Part shown: positions 46,305 to 55,473 of the stretch, piece after piece | Layout: every line of letters begins with the position of its first letter | How positions within the stretch are numbered: the stretch's first letter is position 1 | NCBI RefSeq assembly: GCF_011759375.1 | Contig: NZ_JAARML010000006.1 | Span: 248,001 to 312,000 of the forward strand | Reading direction: 5' to 3' | DNA: 64,000 nt | Source of the DNA: Paraflavitalea devenefica | GTDB taxonomy: Bacteria > Bacteroidota > Bacteroidia > Chitinophagales > Chitinophagaceae | Translations under genes and position numbers: made by a program | Notes under the pieces: model-generated | What the model was told of the DNA's origin: nothing | What the model saw: the letters and a program-made list of their open reading frames with translations, nothing else | Database searches by the model: none

Positions 46305-48170
46305 TTAATGAATATCAAAAGAATAGCCAAGTTGATCACTACTTTCAATACACAATACCACTACCCGCTGCAGGCCCGATTTGAGCGTTGTTTCTTTGAG
46401 TACTGCTTTGGCAGCAGCATCATATAAAACATAGATGGTTCCTCCTGGCTTTCTTAGGGTTACTTTGCCGGGTGAAGAGATAAGGGCTGAATCGGTGCTG
46501 TTCAACAACAGCGGAATATATTCTTTGAAAGGCCCGGGATGTTGAATCGCTACTTCGATTGCTTTGTCCCGGAAAACAATTGATTTTTTGCCGGTTGCGC
46601 CTAATTTATAGGATACAGCCAACATCCCGGTTTTAAGATCATGGCCACCAGGTGTGGGATGGATGGCTTTATTATTGATTAAAAACAAAGCATCCAGCGT
46701 ATCCGCCTCATACAGCCTGCCTCCTTCCGGTTTGGTGCCCCATGCTGCATCATCTGTATCAGTTTGCGATTGTAAAAAGGAACCGGCCTCCGGATGCCAC
46801 AAGAGGCCTATGCCATAACGCTGTTGTGGCTTTAGCAAGGGCCCGGAATTAAAACTTGCATAATAGCCGGGCTGCCGTACATAAGTAAATACAGTTGGAT
46901 GACGACTGTCCATCTTCTGGTGAATGAACCGGTTGCTTTTTATATAGGGCAGATTCCTTACAGCAGCTTCTTTTTGTTGTGGTGAAGGATACCACTGGTA
47001 ATGTGCACGGTGCAGAAAAGCATAGGGCGAAAAAGCGCTGAATGCTCCTGTAGAAAGCGGCTGCACATGAGGCCAGTTTTGTTCAAGGCTTTTCCTGGCT
47101 TCTGCAAAGGCCTTTCCCTTTTCCGCGCTGCTCATGTTGAAAGCCCCTATGCCCGCTACTGCTTCGCCAAGAGGACTGGCTGTGAAATAGCTCCCTGTAG
47201 TAGTTGCTTTCTGGCGCATTTCGATCGCTCTGTTAATGGTATAGTTGATTGACCCTGGCTCAGGCACTGCATTATAGCTTATCCAGCTATAATATCTTTT
47301 CTCTTCTTCAGTAAATGCATTGGCAAGCGGGGTGCCACGGCTGTAGTGATACGCCATCCATAGGTTGCTATGATGTGTATTGAAGTTATAACCAAAATCG
47401 GTACCGCCTGCTTCATAAAAAAATCCTGCAGGGCTTTGAAAATCGGCTGCCGACTGCTTTATACGTGCCGCCAGCCGGCTGCTGATTTCAGCATCAGGAT
47501 AAAGCGATAAATAAGCCAGTGCGCCTGCCCATACATTGGTGTACTGGTTTGAATAATTTTTTCCATGCTTGTAAAGATCTTCCATGGTAAGTACTGCCAT
47601 AATTGCTTTTCTGTCTGCATCAATGGCGTTTTGTAAAATAACGGGATCAATAGGCGGACCGGCTTTGAGCAGCCGGAGAGCCTCCCCCATGAATTTGGTA
47701 CTGAAAGCAGTCGCGGGCAGGTTCCATTGCTGCGGACCATACTCACTAAAACGGCCATCAGTATGTTGGATACGGCACCAGAACGATAAAGCTGCTTCAA
47801 GTCTTGGCCGGAGGGCAGAAGATCCATAATATATATTCCATGGACGATTGGTACAATAGAAATAAGCGAGCGAAAGGATGTTTTCCATGATACGGGCATT
47901 ATAAGGCTTGTTGCCATCAGGGGATCGCCATACGGCAATATTGATAAACCCTTTGTCGGGTCCTGTTTCTATTACGCCATTGGCAAACGTATGGAAATGC
48001 TTTAGGTAATAGGGCATATCCAGCTCATCATCTGTAAAATCGGAAGGCTTGAATTTCGACAGATCAATAGCCGGCACATCGGGCCATTGCGACTGAACAA
48101 CTTGAATAAACACAGTGAGCGATACAATGATGGCAATGGCAGCGCGACAAGCAATTCGTAGCATAGGCAT
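46305..48170 (-). CDS. Large secreted protein, toroid-like, possible glycan lyase or hydrolase
   Basis: I do not recognise the family with certainty. It has 621 residues, a signal peptide (1 to about 27), a helical N-terminal region of about 350 residues rich in aromatic and glycine segments (DGRFSEYGPQQWNLPATAF, GGTDFGYNFNTHHSNLWMAY), and a beta-rich C-terminal third. This resembles the alpha/alpha-toroid plus beta-sandwich plan of several polysaccharide lyase families. Several His and Tyr residues cluster in the region of NTHHSNLWMAYHYS. It sits beside SMP-30-like and HTCS genes. Divergent from the ThuA gene. Confidence 0.5.
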   Translation of the reverse strand: MPMLRIACRAAIAIIVSLTVFIQVVQSQWPDVPAIDLSKFKPSDFTDDELDMPYYLKHFHTFANGVIETGPDKGFINIAVWRSPDGNKPYNARIMENILSLAYFYCTNRPWNIYYGSSALRPRLEAALSFWCRIQHTDGRFSEYGPQQWNLPATAFSTKFMGEALRLLKAGPPIDPVILQNAIDADRKAIMAVLTMEDLYKHGKNYSNQYTNVWAGALAYLSLYPDAEISSRLAARIKQSAADFQSPAGFFYEAGGTDFGYNFNTHHSNLWMAYHYSRGTPLANAFTEEEKRYYSWISYNAVPEPGSINYTINRAIEMRQKATTTGSYFTASPLGEAVAGIGAFNMSSAEKGKAFAEARKSLEQNWPHVQPLSTGAFSAFSPYAFLHRAHYQWYPSPQQKEAAVRNLPYIKSNRFIHQKMDSRHPTVFTYVRQPGYYASFNSGPLLKPQQRYGIGLLWHPEAGSFLQSQTDTDDAAWGTKPEGGRLYEADTLDALFLINNKAIHPTPGGHDLKTGMLAVSYKLGATGKKSIVFRDKAIEVAIQHPGPFKEYIPLLLNSTDSALISSPGKVTLRKPGGTIYVLYDAAAKAVLKETTLKSGLQRVVVLCIESSDQLGYSFDIH

Positions 48171-48300
48171 ATATCGTTTTCACCTACAAGTTATTATTTC
48201 TGCTGCTTTTATAGTGCCAAATGCATTATTGGGTAAAATAGCTTATTGAAATGCTTGCCCTGCTTTTAGAAATCATTTTATATTGAATAAAAATTACTAT

Positions 48301-49059
48301 ATGCGCACCAATAAATTCCCCTCTTATCTGCGGGCAACGCCCCTACTCTGTTGCATGCTCGCAGCATGTATTCATTACGCAGCCGCACAGCAGACGAAGA
48401 TCAAGGTGCTGGTTATAACCGGAGGACATGGATTTCAACGCCAACCATTTTATGACGTTTTTAACGCCATTCCTTCCATTACCTACGATACCCTGGTGCA
48501 GCCGCAGGCCAATGCGCTCATCGCTTCACCCGGAGTGAACAGGTATGATGTGCTCGTATTTTACGACATGGGCGATTCCATCCCGCCCGCGCAGCAGGAG
48601 GCCTACATCCGCCTGCTAAAAAAAGGAGCCTCCATGATCTTCCTCCATCATGCGTTGGTGTCGTACCAAAACTGGCCTGAATTCGTCAGGATCGTAGGCG
48701 GACAATACCACACCCACCCTGTGGTGGTAAATGGCGATACCTTGAAGGCCAACTACGAACATGATGTGAACATCCCCGTGAAAGTGGAAGACAGATCGCA
48801 TCCCGTGACCAGAGGCATCAGTAATTTTGAAATATTTGATGAGGTATATGGTGACGTTGAAATATTACCACAGGTCAAACCTTTGCTCAGTACTACACAC
48901 CCTAAAAGCATGCGCTATCTCGCATGGGTCAATCATTATGGGAATTCAGATGTCCTATACATACAATTAGGCCATGGCCCTTCCGGTTATTCCAATCCGA
49001 ATTTCCGGAAACTGTTACAGCAAGCCATTGAATGGTCTGCCAAACAATCAAAAAAATAG
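48301..49059 (+). CDS. ThuA domain protein
   Basis: 252 residues from the ATG at 48301, which begins a signal sequence (LRATPLLCCMLAACIHYAAA); an in-frame TTG lies six codons upstream. The body is a ThuA/type-1 glutamine-amidotransferase-like fold: LVITGGHGFQRQPF at the start, GASMIFLHHALVSYQNWPEF in the middle and a final LGHGPSGYSNPNFRKLL. ThuA proteins are linked to trehalose or other sugar metabolism by gene context, without a well-defined reaction. Exported, on the plus strand next to the HTCS locus, divergent from the toroid-like gene. Confidence 0.87.
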   Translation: MRTNKFPSYLRATPLLCCMLAACIHYAAAQQTKIKVLVITGGHGFQRQPFYDVFNAIPSITYDTLVQPQANALIASPGVNRYDVLVFYDMGDSIPPAQQEAYIRLLKKGASMIFLHHALVSYQNWPEFVRIVGGQYHTHPVVVNGDTLKANYEHDVNIPVKVEDRSHPVTRGISNFEIFDEVYGDVEILPQVKPLLSTTHPKSMRYLAWVNHYGNSDVLYIQLGHGPSGYSNPNFRKLLQQAIEWSAKQSKK

Positions 49060-49206
49060 CCACCGAAACTATTTAACAATCAGCCCATTACATCACCACA
49101 AAGCTTTTCTCACCAGGTGCATTAAAATAAATACCCAAAAAGTTGCGCATTTCCTGTAACATTAATCTGGTCTATACGATTAGATAGTAAGACACGGAAA
49201 TATATA

Positions 49207-49770
49207 ATGCCTTTGGGAATTCCTACAACGAACAGACAGGAAGAATTAATAGCTATGTGTAAGCGCGGCAATCCCGCAGCTTATACTGAGTTATACAATG
49301 AGCACGCCGGGGCAGTATATAATACCATTATAAGGCTGGTTAAACATACGGCAGAAGCAGAAGATATCCTGCAAGAGAGTTTTGTGGCTGCTTTCCAGGG
49401 TATAGCAGCCTTCACGCCGGCAGGCGGGTTCAGGGCCTGGGTGAAAAGAATTGCCATTAACAAATCCATTGACTGGATCCGGAAACAGAAAATAAGTTTT
49501 GTAGAACTGGAGTCCCATTTGCTTCCTGTGACAGAAGAAGAGATGATAGACGAGGCAGCCTTTCAATTTACCATGGATGCTATCGCAGCAGCCATTGAAT
49601 TGTTGCCAGACAATTACCGCACCATTTTTACCCTCTATGCGGTAGAAAACATACCGCAGGCAGAAATTGCTCAAATGCTTGGGCTGGAAAATACGACTGT
49701 GAGGACCCAATACCACAGGGCCAAACAAAAACTATTATTTACCCTCAGCAAAGGAGGTTGTCATGAGTAA
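49207..49770 (+). CDS. RNA polymerase sigma factor, sigma-70/ECF type
   Basis: 187 residues with region 2 at about residues 20-90 (EDILQESFVAAFQGI) and region 4 at about 125-180 (IPQAEIAQMLGLENTTVRTQYHRAKQKL). It belongs to the ECF type used with membrane anti-sigma factors instead of FecR. Its stop overlaps the start of the HEAT-repeat gene by 8 bases, so the two are translationally coupled. It begins an operon with the three genes that follow on the plus strand. Confidence 0.9.
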   Translation: MPLGIPTTNRQEELIAMCKRGNPAAYTELYNEHAGAVYNTIIRLVKHTAEAEDILQESFVAAFQGIAAFTPAGGFRAWVKRIAINKSIDWIRKQKISFVELESHLLPVTEEEMIDEAAFQFTMDAIAAAIELLPDNYRTIFTLYAVENIPQAEIAQMLGLENTTVRTQYHRAKQKLLFTLSKGGCHE

Positions 49771-50548
49771 TGAGTTAGAAAATTATATCCGCAATAACCT
49801 GGATGAGCTGGACAGGAAAAAGCCCGACGACGCGGTACTGGGCCGCATCCTCTCAGCAATGAAGCCAAAAGGAAACGATAAGTCAGGTGGTATCGTGATC
49901 CCTTTCCGGATATTGAAATGGGCCGTGGCCTGCCTGTTGGCCGCAGCTTGCGGCATTGCCTGGTGGTATTTCAACCAGCAACAGCCGGCGACCAGCGTCA
50001 CTCCCGAAGTTACCCAAACCAATATACCGGAAAAACGGCCGTTGCAAGAACCGGCAATAGATTCGGCAGCACGCACCACCGTTGATGTAAAGGATCAATC
50101 TGTCACTATGCCTCAAAAAATCTTGGTACATAAAGTGAAAGCAAAACAGCAGGTATTATGGGCAGGGTTATACAATATGCAATCGGCAGCAAGCAGGATC
50201 AACGCCGTTGCATTGATGTCCAGGCTGAAAAACAATGGCTACGACGTCATCAATGCCTTGGTGCAGGTCCTGAATAATGATCCCAATACCAATGTGCGGC
50301 TGGCTGCACTGGATGGACTGACCCGCTTTTATAAGGAGGCTTATGTGAGAAAAAAGCTGGTGGCTTCGTTAAAAAAACAACAGGACCCGCTGGTGCAGAT
50401 CAACCTGATCGATTTGCTCACCTGGATGCAGGAATCAAGTATCCTGTCGGATCTGGAGAGAATGGTCAACGATGAAAACACAAATAAAGCTGTTAAGGAT
50501 GTTGCCTGGTCCGGCATACTGCAACTTCGTCCTGGAATAATTAATTAA
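49763..50548 (+). CDS. Putative anti-sigma factor with HEAT repeats
   Basis: 261 residues. A short cytoplasmic N-part (1-47) is followed by one membrane helix (about 48-68, LKWAVACLLAAACGIAWWYF), a low-complexity linker (70-135), and a C-terminal region of about 125 residues with HEAT-like helical repeats (INALVQVLNNDPNTNVRLAA). The coupling with the sigma gene and the membrane topology suggest an anti-sigma role, with the HEAT part as periplasmic sensor. This fusion is inferred; the N-part has no clear zinc-finger motif. Confidence 0.65.
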   Translation: MSNELENYIRNNLDELDRKKPDDAVLGRILSAMKPKGNDKSGGIVIPFRILKWAVACLLAAACGIAWWYFNQQQPATSVTPEVTQTNIPEKRPLQEPAIDSAARTTVDVKDQSVTMPQKILVHKVKAKQQVLWAGLYNMQSAASRINAVALMSRLKNNGYDVINALVQVLNNDPNTNVRLAALDGLTRFYKEAYVRKKLVASLKKQQDPLVQINLIDLLTWMQESSILSDLERMVNDENTNKAVKDVAWSGILQLRPGIIN

Positions 50549-50560
50549 TGTACATCTTAT

Positions 50561-51328
50561 ATGAGAAAGTATTTATTAATGGTTGTTTTGAGTTTTACCG
50601 CATGGATAGCCGCTCTGGGACAGGAATACAAAGTCAGGAAATCAAGTGGCAAAATGATCGTGAACCTGCCCGCGGTGACAATAGAAGGGTATAACGGTAA
50701 CGAGATCATATTTAGTTCCCAACATAAAGAAACGGAAACCGATCCGAAGGCAGAAGGCCTTCAGACCATCAACAATGCCGGCTACCGGGATAACTCAGGA
50801 CTGGGTATCAGCGTGGTCGAAAAAGGAAATACGATAGAAGTAAACGAGGTTATTCAGAACCTGGACATTAAAATACTGGTGCCCAAAGGCCTGATCGTTT
50901 CTTTTGAATGGAATAAAGTGACCGCCGGTGCAAAGATAGTTTGCAGGAACATGGAAAATGAAATTGAGATCGAAACGTATGATGACAGTGTTATACTGGA
51001 AAATGTAACAGGTCCGTTAACGGTGCGCACGATATACGGCTCGGTCGATGCTGTATTCAAAGCACCTGTTAAAGGTCCGGTCTTCATCGCATCCATACAT
51101 GCCGCCATTGACGTAGCCATACCCGTTGATACGAAGGCGGATATTAAACTCACAAGCACCCACAGTCCCATCCTGGTGGCGCCGGACCTGAAGATAGAAA
51201 TGGAAAAAAGCGAAGAGCAGCCAATAGGCAGTCGTAGTACTTCGATCAATGGAAAACTGAATGGTGGCGGGCCTGATTGCTGGCTTACTTCCAAATTTGG
51301 TAAGATTTACCTGCGCAAGACCAAATAA
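50561..51328 (+). CDS. DUF4097-like secreted beta-helix protein
   Basis: 255 residues with a signal peptide. The repeated short beta segments (NMENEIEIETYDDSVILENV, GPLTVRTIYGSVDAVFKAPV) are typical of DUF4097-type putative adhesins. It lies 12 bases after the HEAT gene and is probably a target or a partner of that regulatory pair. The function of the family is unknown; surface location is likely but not established. Confidence 0.6.
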   Translation: MRKYLLMVVLSFTAWIAALGQEYKVRKSSGKMIVNLPAVTIEGYNGNEIIFSSQHKETETDPKAEGLQTINNAGYRDNSGLGISVVEKGNTIEVNEVIQNLDIKILVPKGLIVSFEWNKVTAGAKIVCRNMENEIEIETYDDSVILENVTGPLTVRTIYGSVDAVFKAPVKGPVFIASIHAAIDVAIPVDTKADIKLTSTHSPILVAPDLKIEMEKSEEQPIGSRSTSINGKLNGGGPDCWLTSKFGKIYLRKTK

Positions 51329-51366
51329 GTCAAATACTTCCTTTTAACGAAACGAAATAAATCATA

Positions 51367-52827
51367 ATGATGAAACATATTATGGTAATGGGAATGCTAT
51401 TGATAGCCGTCAGCATAAAGGCCCAGATATGTGTCTGCGAAAAAGAGTTCCTGCACATAAAGAACATTGTTGAGCACAATTTTGCCGGGTTTCCCGACAG
51501 GATAAAAGCCCTTTCAAAAGCAGTTTATCAAAAGAAGACCGATGAATTACTGCAACTTACCCGCGACAAATTTGCCAGCGACAATTGCCCGCTCATCATA
51601 AGCCGGTATCTTGATATTTTTAAAAGTAATCACCTTGGCTTCTCGCTGGACCTTGACTATTCCAAAACCGATACAGATTTCGTTAACCACCGTCCTATTT
51701 TCAACATAACTGAAGAGAAGATAGCAGAATTAAAGAAGTCCCGATCTTGGGAAGGCATCTATTATTTCATACATGATTCATCCACCAAAATTGCTGTAAT
51801 AAAAGACCCCTCCCCACTTCATGACTATGTTGGGGTAACACTGGAATCCACCAGACCAACCTGGAAAAAAGGCATGATCAAGTGGGAAGGCAAATTGGTA
51901 AATGACAGTTTACTCAGGGGCTTATTGTATATGCGCAACCACAGGCCTAAGATGGAAGGTTTTAACCTGTGGGAGGACAATAACAGGATCGGCGGAGACT
52001 GGCGTCGTGAGGGTGCGCCTGTAAAGGAATACAGCCGGTCTGCTTCCACGCGTGAACAATCTCCCACCATAGAGGCAAAAAGCCTTACGCCAACTACATT
52101 TTACATTAGAATGGCCAGTTTTAATCCCCGTTATAAACCAGTCATAGATTCCATACTGAAAGCCAATGAGGGTTTATTAAATTCAACACCCAACCTGGTA
52201 CTGGACCTACGCGACAATGGCGGAGGCGCCGATGCCTGCTGGGAGCTGTTGATTCCCTGGTTCTACACCCAACCCATCAAAACGATTGGAGCTGATATAT
52301 GGGCGACAGAAACCACCATTTCCCGCTATAAAAAATGGGTGGAGGACAAGAGCTTACCAAAGGAAATGGTTGATAACATCAGTCGCCAGGTTGCCAGCAT
52401 GGAAAAATCAAAAGGGCAATGGATAAAGAAAAATGATGATCATACAGATTCCTCCTTCCGGCCAAAACCATTTCCCCAAAAGATTGTGATTCTCATTAAC
52501 AAATGGTGTGGCAGTTCAACAGAGGAATTATTATTGGCAGCCCGGCAAAGTTCAAAGGTTATTTTAGCCGGAGAAAATACCGTTGGCAATCTCGACTATT
52601 CAAACATTGTAACAATCCCGTTTTCCTGCTACCCTTATACATTGGTATATGCCACCACCCGCAGCCGGCGTTTAGATATTCACCAGGGTATAGACAATAT
52701 AGGGATCGCCCCAAAGTATCGCCTGGCAGAAGGTACAGACTGGATCAGAGAAGCATTAAAAATAGCGGAACAGCAGGATGCAGGCAATCAGCAAATGGAT
52801 AACATAATCCAAAATCGTTTCAGATAA
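51367..52827 (+). CDS. S41 family peptidase
   Basis: 486 residues with a signal peptide (about 1-19). The C-terminal half has the S41 features: LVLDLRDNGGGADACWELLI, and KWCGSSTEELLLAARQSSKV with Ser383/Ser384 as candidate nucleophile. The general-base lysine that CtpA-type members have in a TxGK context is replaced here by Asn (GENTVGN), so a CtpA mechanism is unlikely and a tricorn-like variant, or an inactive enzyme, is possible. No PDZ domain is obvious. It is last in the sigma/HEAT operon. Confidence 0.77.
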   Translation: MMKHIMVMGMLLIAVSIKAQICVCEKEFLHIKNIVEHNFAGFPDRIKALSKAVYQKKTDELLQLTRDKFASDNCPLIISRYLDIFKSNHLGFSLDLDYSKTDTDFVNHRPIFNITEEKIAELKKSRSWEGIYYFIHDSSTKIAVIKDPSPLHDYVGVTLESTRPTWKKGMIKWEGKLVNDSLLRGLLYMRNHRPKMEGFNLWEDNNRIGGDWRREGAPVKEYSRSASTREQSPTIEAKSLTPTTFYIRMASFNPRYKPVIDSILKANEGLLNSTPNLVLDLRDNGGGADACWELLIPWFYTQPIKTIGADIWATETTISRYKKWVEDKSLPKEMVDNISRQVASMEKSKGQWIKKNDDHTDSSFRPKPFPQKIVILINKWCGSSTEELLLAARQSSKVILAGENTVGNLDYSNIVTIPFSCYPYTLVYATTRSRRLDIHQGIDNIGIAPKYRLAEGTDWIREALKIAEQQDAGNQQMDNIIQNRFR

Positions 52828-52833
52828 CACCGG

Positions 52834-53418
52834 TTAAAGGTAAACGGGTAAAATTACAACCATCAGCAGGTACAGCATATATTGCTCCACGGCCGTTCTT
52901 ATCCGGCGTAGGGCAATGGTCATCTGCCTTTCCACGGCTTTAACAGAAATATTGAGCCGGTCGGCAATCTGCTGGTTGCTCAGATGCTCGGACCGGCTCA
53001 GGTAAAATATTTCGCGGCATTTGTCCGGCAGGCTTTCTGTTACGTGCCGGATAATGTTTTTTAACTCCCTTATCTCTACTTCATTGGCTGGCGCAGCGGC
53101 ACTAGCGGTAGCAATTCGACGGGCTCGCTCCAAAACATCCTGGCGTGTTTTGCCAGACCGGATATAATTGGCAGTCTTAAACTTGACGGCAGCCCTGAGA
53201 TAAGCAGCCAGGGATGTTTGTATATGCACTTCGGCGCGTTTCTCCCAAAGCCATACAAATACATCCTGTACAATGTCCATACAAGCCTCTGTGTCGCGAA
53301 AAATGCTATAGGCCGATTGGTACAGTTCATACCAATAGCGTGTATAAATAGCGTCAAAAGCAATACGGTCGCCCGCTGCAAGGCCTTGCAGCAGTTCCTG
53401 ATCAGAATGGGTCAACAA
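52834..53418 (-). CDS. ECF RNA polymerase sigma factor, distal end of locus 3
   Basis: 194 residues with region 2 at about residues 20-90 (CMDIVQDVFVWLWEKRAEV) and region 4 at about 125-180 (LSNQQIADRLNISVKAVERQMTIALRRIRTA), plus a hydrophobic tail. The first usable start is a TTG at 53418, five codons after an in-frame stop. It is the only sigma factor close to the FecR, SusC and SusD of locus 3 but lies after the TlpA gene at the opposite end from FecR, reversed from loci 1 and 2. It is probably the cognate sigma. Confidence 0.88.
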   Translation of the reverse strand: MLTHSDQELLQGLAAGDRIAFDAIYTRYWYELYQSAYSIFRDTEACMDIVQDVFVWLWEKRAEVHIQTSLAAYLRAAVKFKTANYIRSGKTRQDVLERARRIATASAAAPANEVEIRELKNIIRHVTESLPDKCREIFYLSRSEHLSNQQIADRLNISVKAVERQMTIALRRIRTAVEQYMLYLLMVVILPVYL

Positions 53419-53562
53419 AGAAGCAATAGCATTTTAATCAATAAAATTAATCAAAAGAATCTTAAATGCATTGCTTCCCTGTAAAGAATTGACCAGGTGA
53501 AAAAACACAACCATCCTGCAGGAAACGACAAAAGCTCTTTGTGTACGCACTAGCCAGCCGCT

Positions 53563-55419
53563 TTACCTTGCCGGCGTGCCGGGCAGCGACGCTCCTTTTT
53601 GATCTCCCTTCGCCAGCATGGAGCTGATCATCAGTTCCAGCATGCGTTCATTGTCGCCGTTGATCATAAAATTGGAAAATACGATACGTCCCTCGCCATC
53701 AATCAAAAAGTTGGTAGGCTCACCCCGCACATTATAAGTTTTCAATGCCCAGTCGGCAGTGCCCCGCAGGGGAATAAAGGAATACTTCGTGCCCTGCATA
53801 AAAGGCAACACATAGTCGTCCTGTTCGGGAAATACATTAATTCCCAGGTAAGCGAGGTGCTTCCCCTTGAACTTCCTGACCACGTTTTCAAAATGAGGAA
53901 ATTCACCGCGACAGGGCCCACAACCAGGGAACCAGAAAGTCAGCAGCACCACCTTGCCCTTATAATCCGATAGGGAAGCCTTTTTATCAGATGTATACAG
54001 GCCCAGGTTGAAGGCCGGTGCAGTCCGGATCGTTTTCTCCCGTGCGGCCCAAACGTCCTTGTCTGTTTCCTTGGCATCCTTACCCAACTTGCCGCCGTAT
54101 TTCAGCAAAGTCTTCATCACTTCGTCGTTCGGTGTTTTGGCTTCCAGTGATACCAGGCTGTCATAGGCAGTTTTTGTATCGCCCGAAGCATCCAGCACAC
54201 CAGAACGCAGCAATGCCACCTCGCTGCCCAGTCTCGAATAGCGGGGCGTTTTCAGCTTATCGAGCAGTTGGTAAGCATCCTTGTATTTCTTCTCCTTTAC
54301 CAGCTCCTGCACTTTGGCGATGTTAACAGCCAACGCGGCTTTATCGGGCCAGCCACTGGCTGTGCCCATGGCGGTTGCCAGCTCCCGGGCTTTCTGTGCC
54401 TGACCGTGTAAGAGATAGGCATCGTACAGGCCCGACATACCACTTTCCGACCAGCTAAATTTGGTGGGCGGGTATTGGGTACGTAGCTGTTCAAATACTT
54501 TTATCCTCTCTGCGGGGTCGGAAGAGCGGGCCGCCAGCCAGTACAGCCCCTGCGCGCCACGCTCGCTATTGGGAAAACGTTTGGCCAGCTCATAGATGGC
54601 GCTGCGCCAGCGTGCGGGGTCCACATGCTCAAAGTCCATAGCATAGTAAAACGCATAGGAAGGGTCGTCCGGTGCAGCAGCAGCGGCCTTGCCCATATAC
54701 CCGCGTGCAGCATGTTCGTCGCCCCAGCGCTCTGCATCAATGGAAAGCATCTGCCATACCTTGGCATTATTGGGTTGCAGCTCCACCACCCTTTTCAGGT
54801 AAGGCGTTGCTTTCGGGCTTTCAGCGTTGTAATATTTTTCACCCAGCGCATAAGGAATGGCCACGGAACGCGGAAACTGTTTCATCCAGGCATCCACCTG
54901 CGCCACGGTAGCCTCATTGTCCTTGCCCATAACAAACAGGTATTGCCTTACCGGCAGGCTGCTGTCGGGCAGGCGCTCTATGATCTTTTTCAGCGAATCC
55001 ACCGTATTGGCAGTGCGGGGCACGTCCAGTTCCCAATCCTCCTCGCGGGCAATACTGAGCATATCCGAAAGGCGCTCGTTTTTACCGTTTTGAAGTTGTA
55101 TGGATTTGATCAGGTAATTCATCGTCTTGCGTGCATCCCGTGCTTTATAAAAAGCTTCACCCAGCGCAAAGGGTAGCTCGGCCGATTTGGGGAACTGCTT
55201 CATCCAGGTATCGAACTGCGCAGTCACATCGTCATTGGGAAAGCCTGCAACTGCAATATACTGTTGCATCGCAGCCAGGTTATTGCTTTGTGTTTCTATC
55301 ACTGTTTTCAGTGAGTCGAGGGTAGATTGCTTGTTGCTGCTCTGCGCATGCGCAGCAGGCGACGCCAGCAGGCAGCCGCCTAACAAGGCCATCATACCAT
55401 TTAAGATCTTGTTTGTCAT
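53563..55419 (-). CDS. TlpA-family thioredoxin with TPR-like N-part, locus 3
   Basis: 618 residues with a signal peptide (about 1-25). About 30-440 form a long TPR-like region, with two similar segments (NNLAAMQQYIAVAGFPNDDV, then LPVRQYLFVMGKDNEATV) that look like an internal duplication. The C-terminal thioredoxin domain (about 465-600) has FWFPGCGPCRGEF, where the Trp before the first cysteine of the classic WCxxC motif is Gly. It is predicted to be periplasmic. It follows the SusD of locus 3 by 54 bases. Confidence 0.85.
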   Translation of the reverse strand: MTNKILNGMMALLGGCLLASPAAHAQSSNKQSTLDSLKTVIETQSNNLAAMQQYIAVAGFPNDDVTAQFDTWMKQFPKSAELPFALGEAFYKARDARKTMNYLIKSIQLQNGKNERLSDMLSIAREEDWELDVPRTANTVDSLKKIIERLPDSSLPVRQYLFVMGKDNEATVAQVDAWMKQFPRSVAIPYALGEKYYNAESPKATPYLKRVVELQPNNAKVWQMLSIDAERWGDEHAARGYMGKAAAAAPDDPSYAFYYAMDFEHVDPARWRSAIYELAKRFPNSERGAQGLYWLAARSSDPAERIKVFEQLRTQYPPTKFSWSESGMSGLYDAYLLHGQAQKARELATAMGTASGWPDKAALAVNIAKVQELVKEKKYKDAYQLLDKLKTPRYSRLGSEVALLRSGVLDASGDTKTAYDSLVSLEAKTPNDEVMKTLLKYGGKLGKDAKETDKDVWAAREKTIRTAPAFNLGLYTSDKKASLSDYKGKVVLLTFWFPGCGPCRGEFPHFENVVRKFKGKHLAYLGINVFPEQDDYVLPFMQGTKYSFIPLRGTADWALKTYNVRGEPTNFLIDGEGRIVFSNFMINGDNERMLELMISSMLAKGDQKGASLPGTPAR

Positions 55420-55473
55420 ATAGCTTTATTGAAAATGGTTAAATGCTTTTTTATATTCCTTTTTATAGACGGA

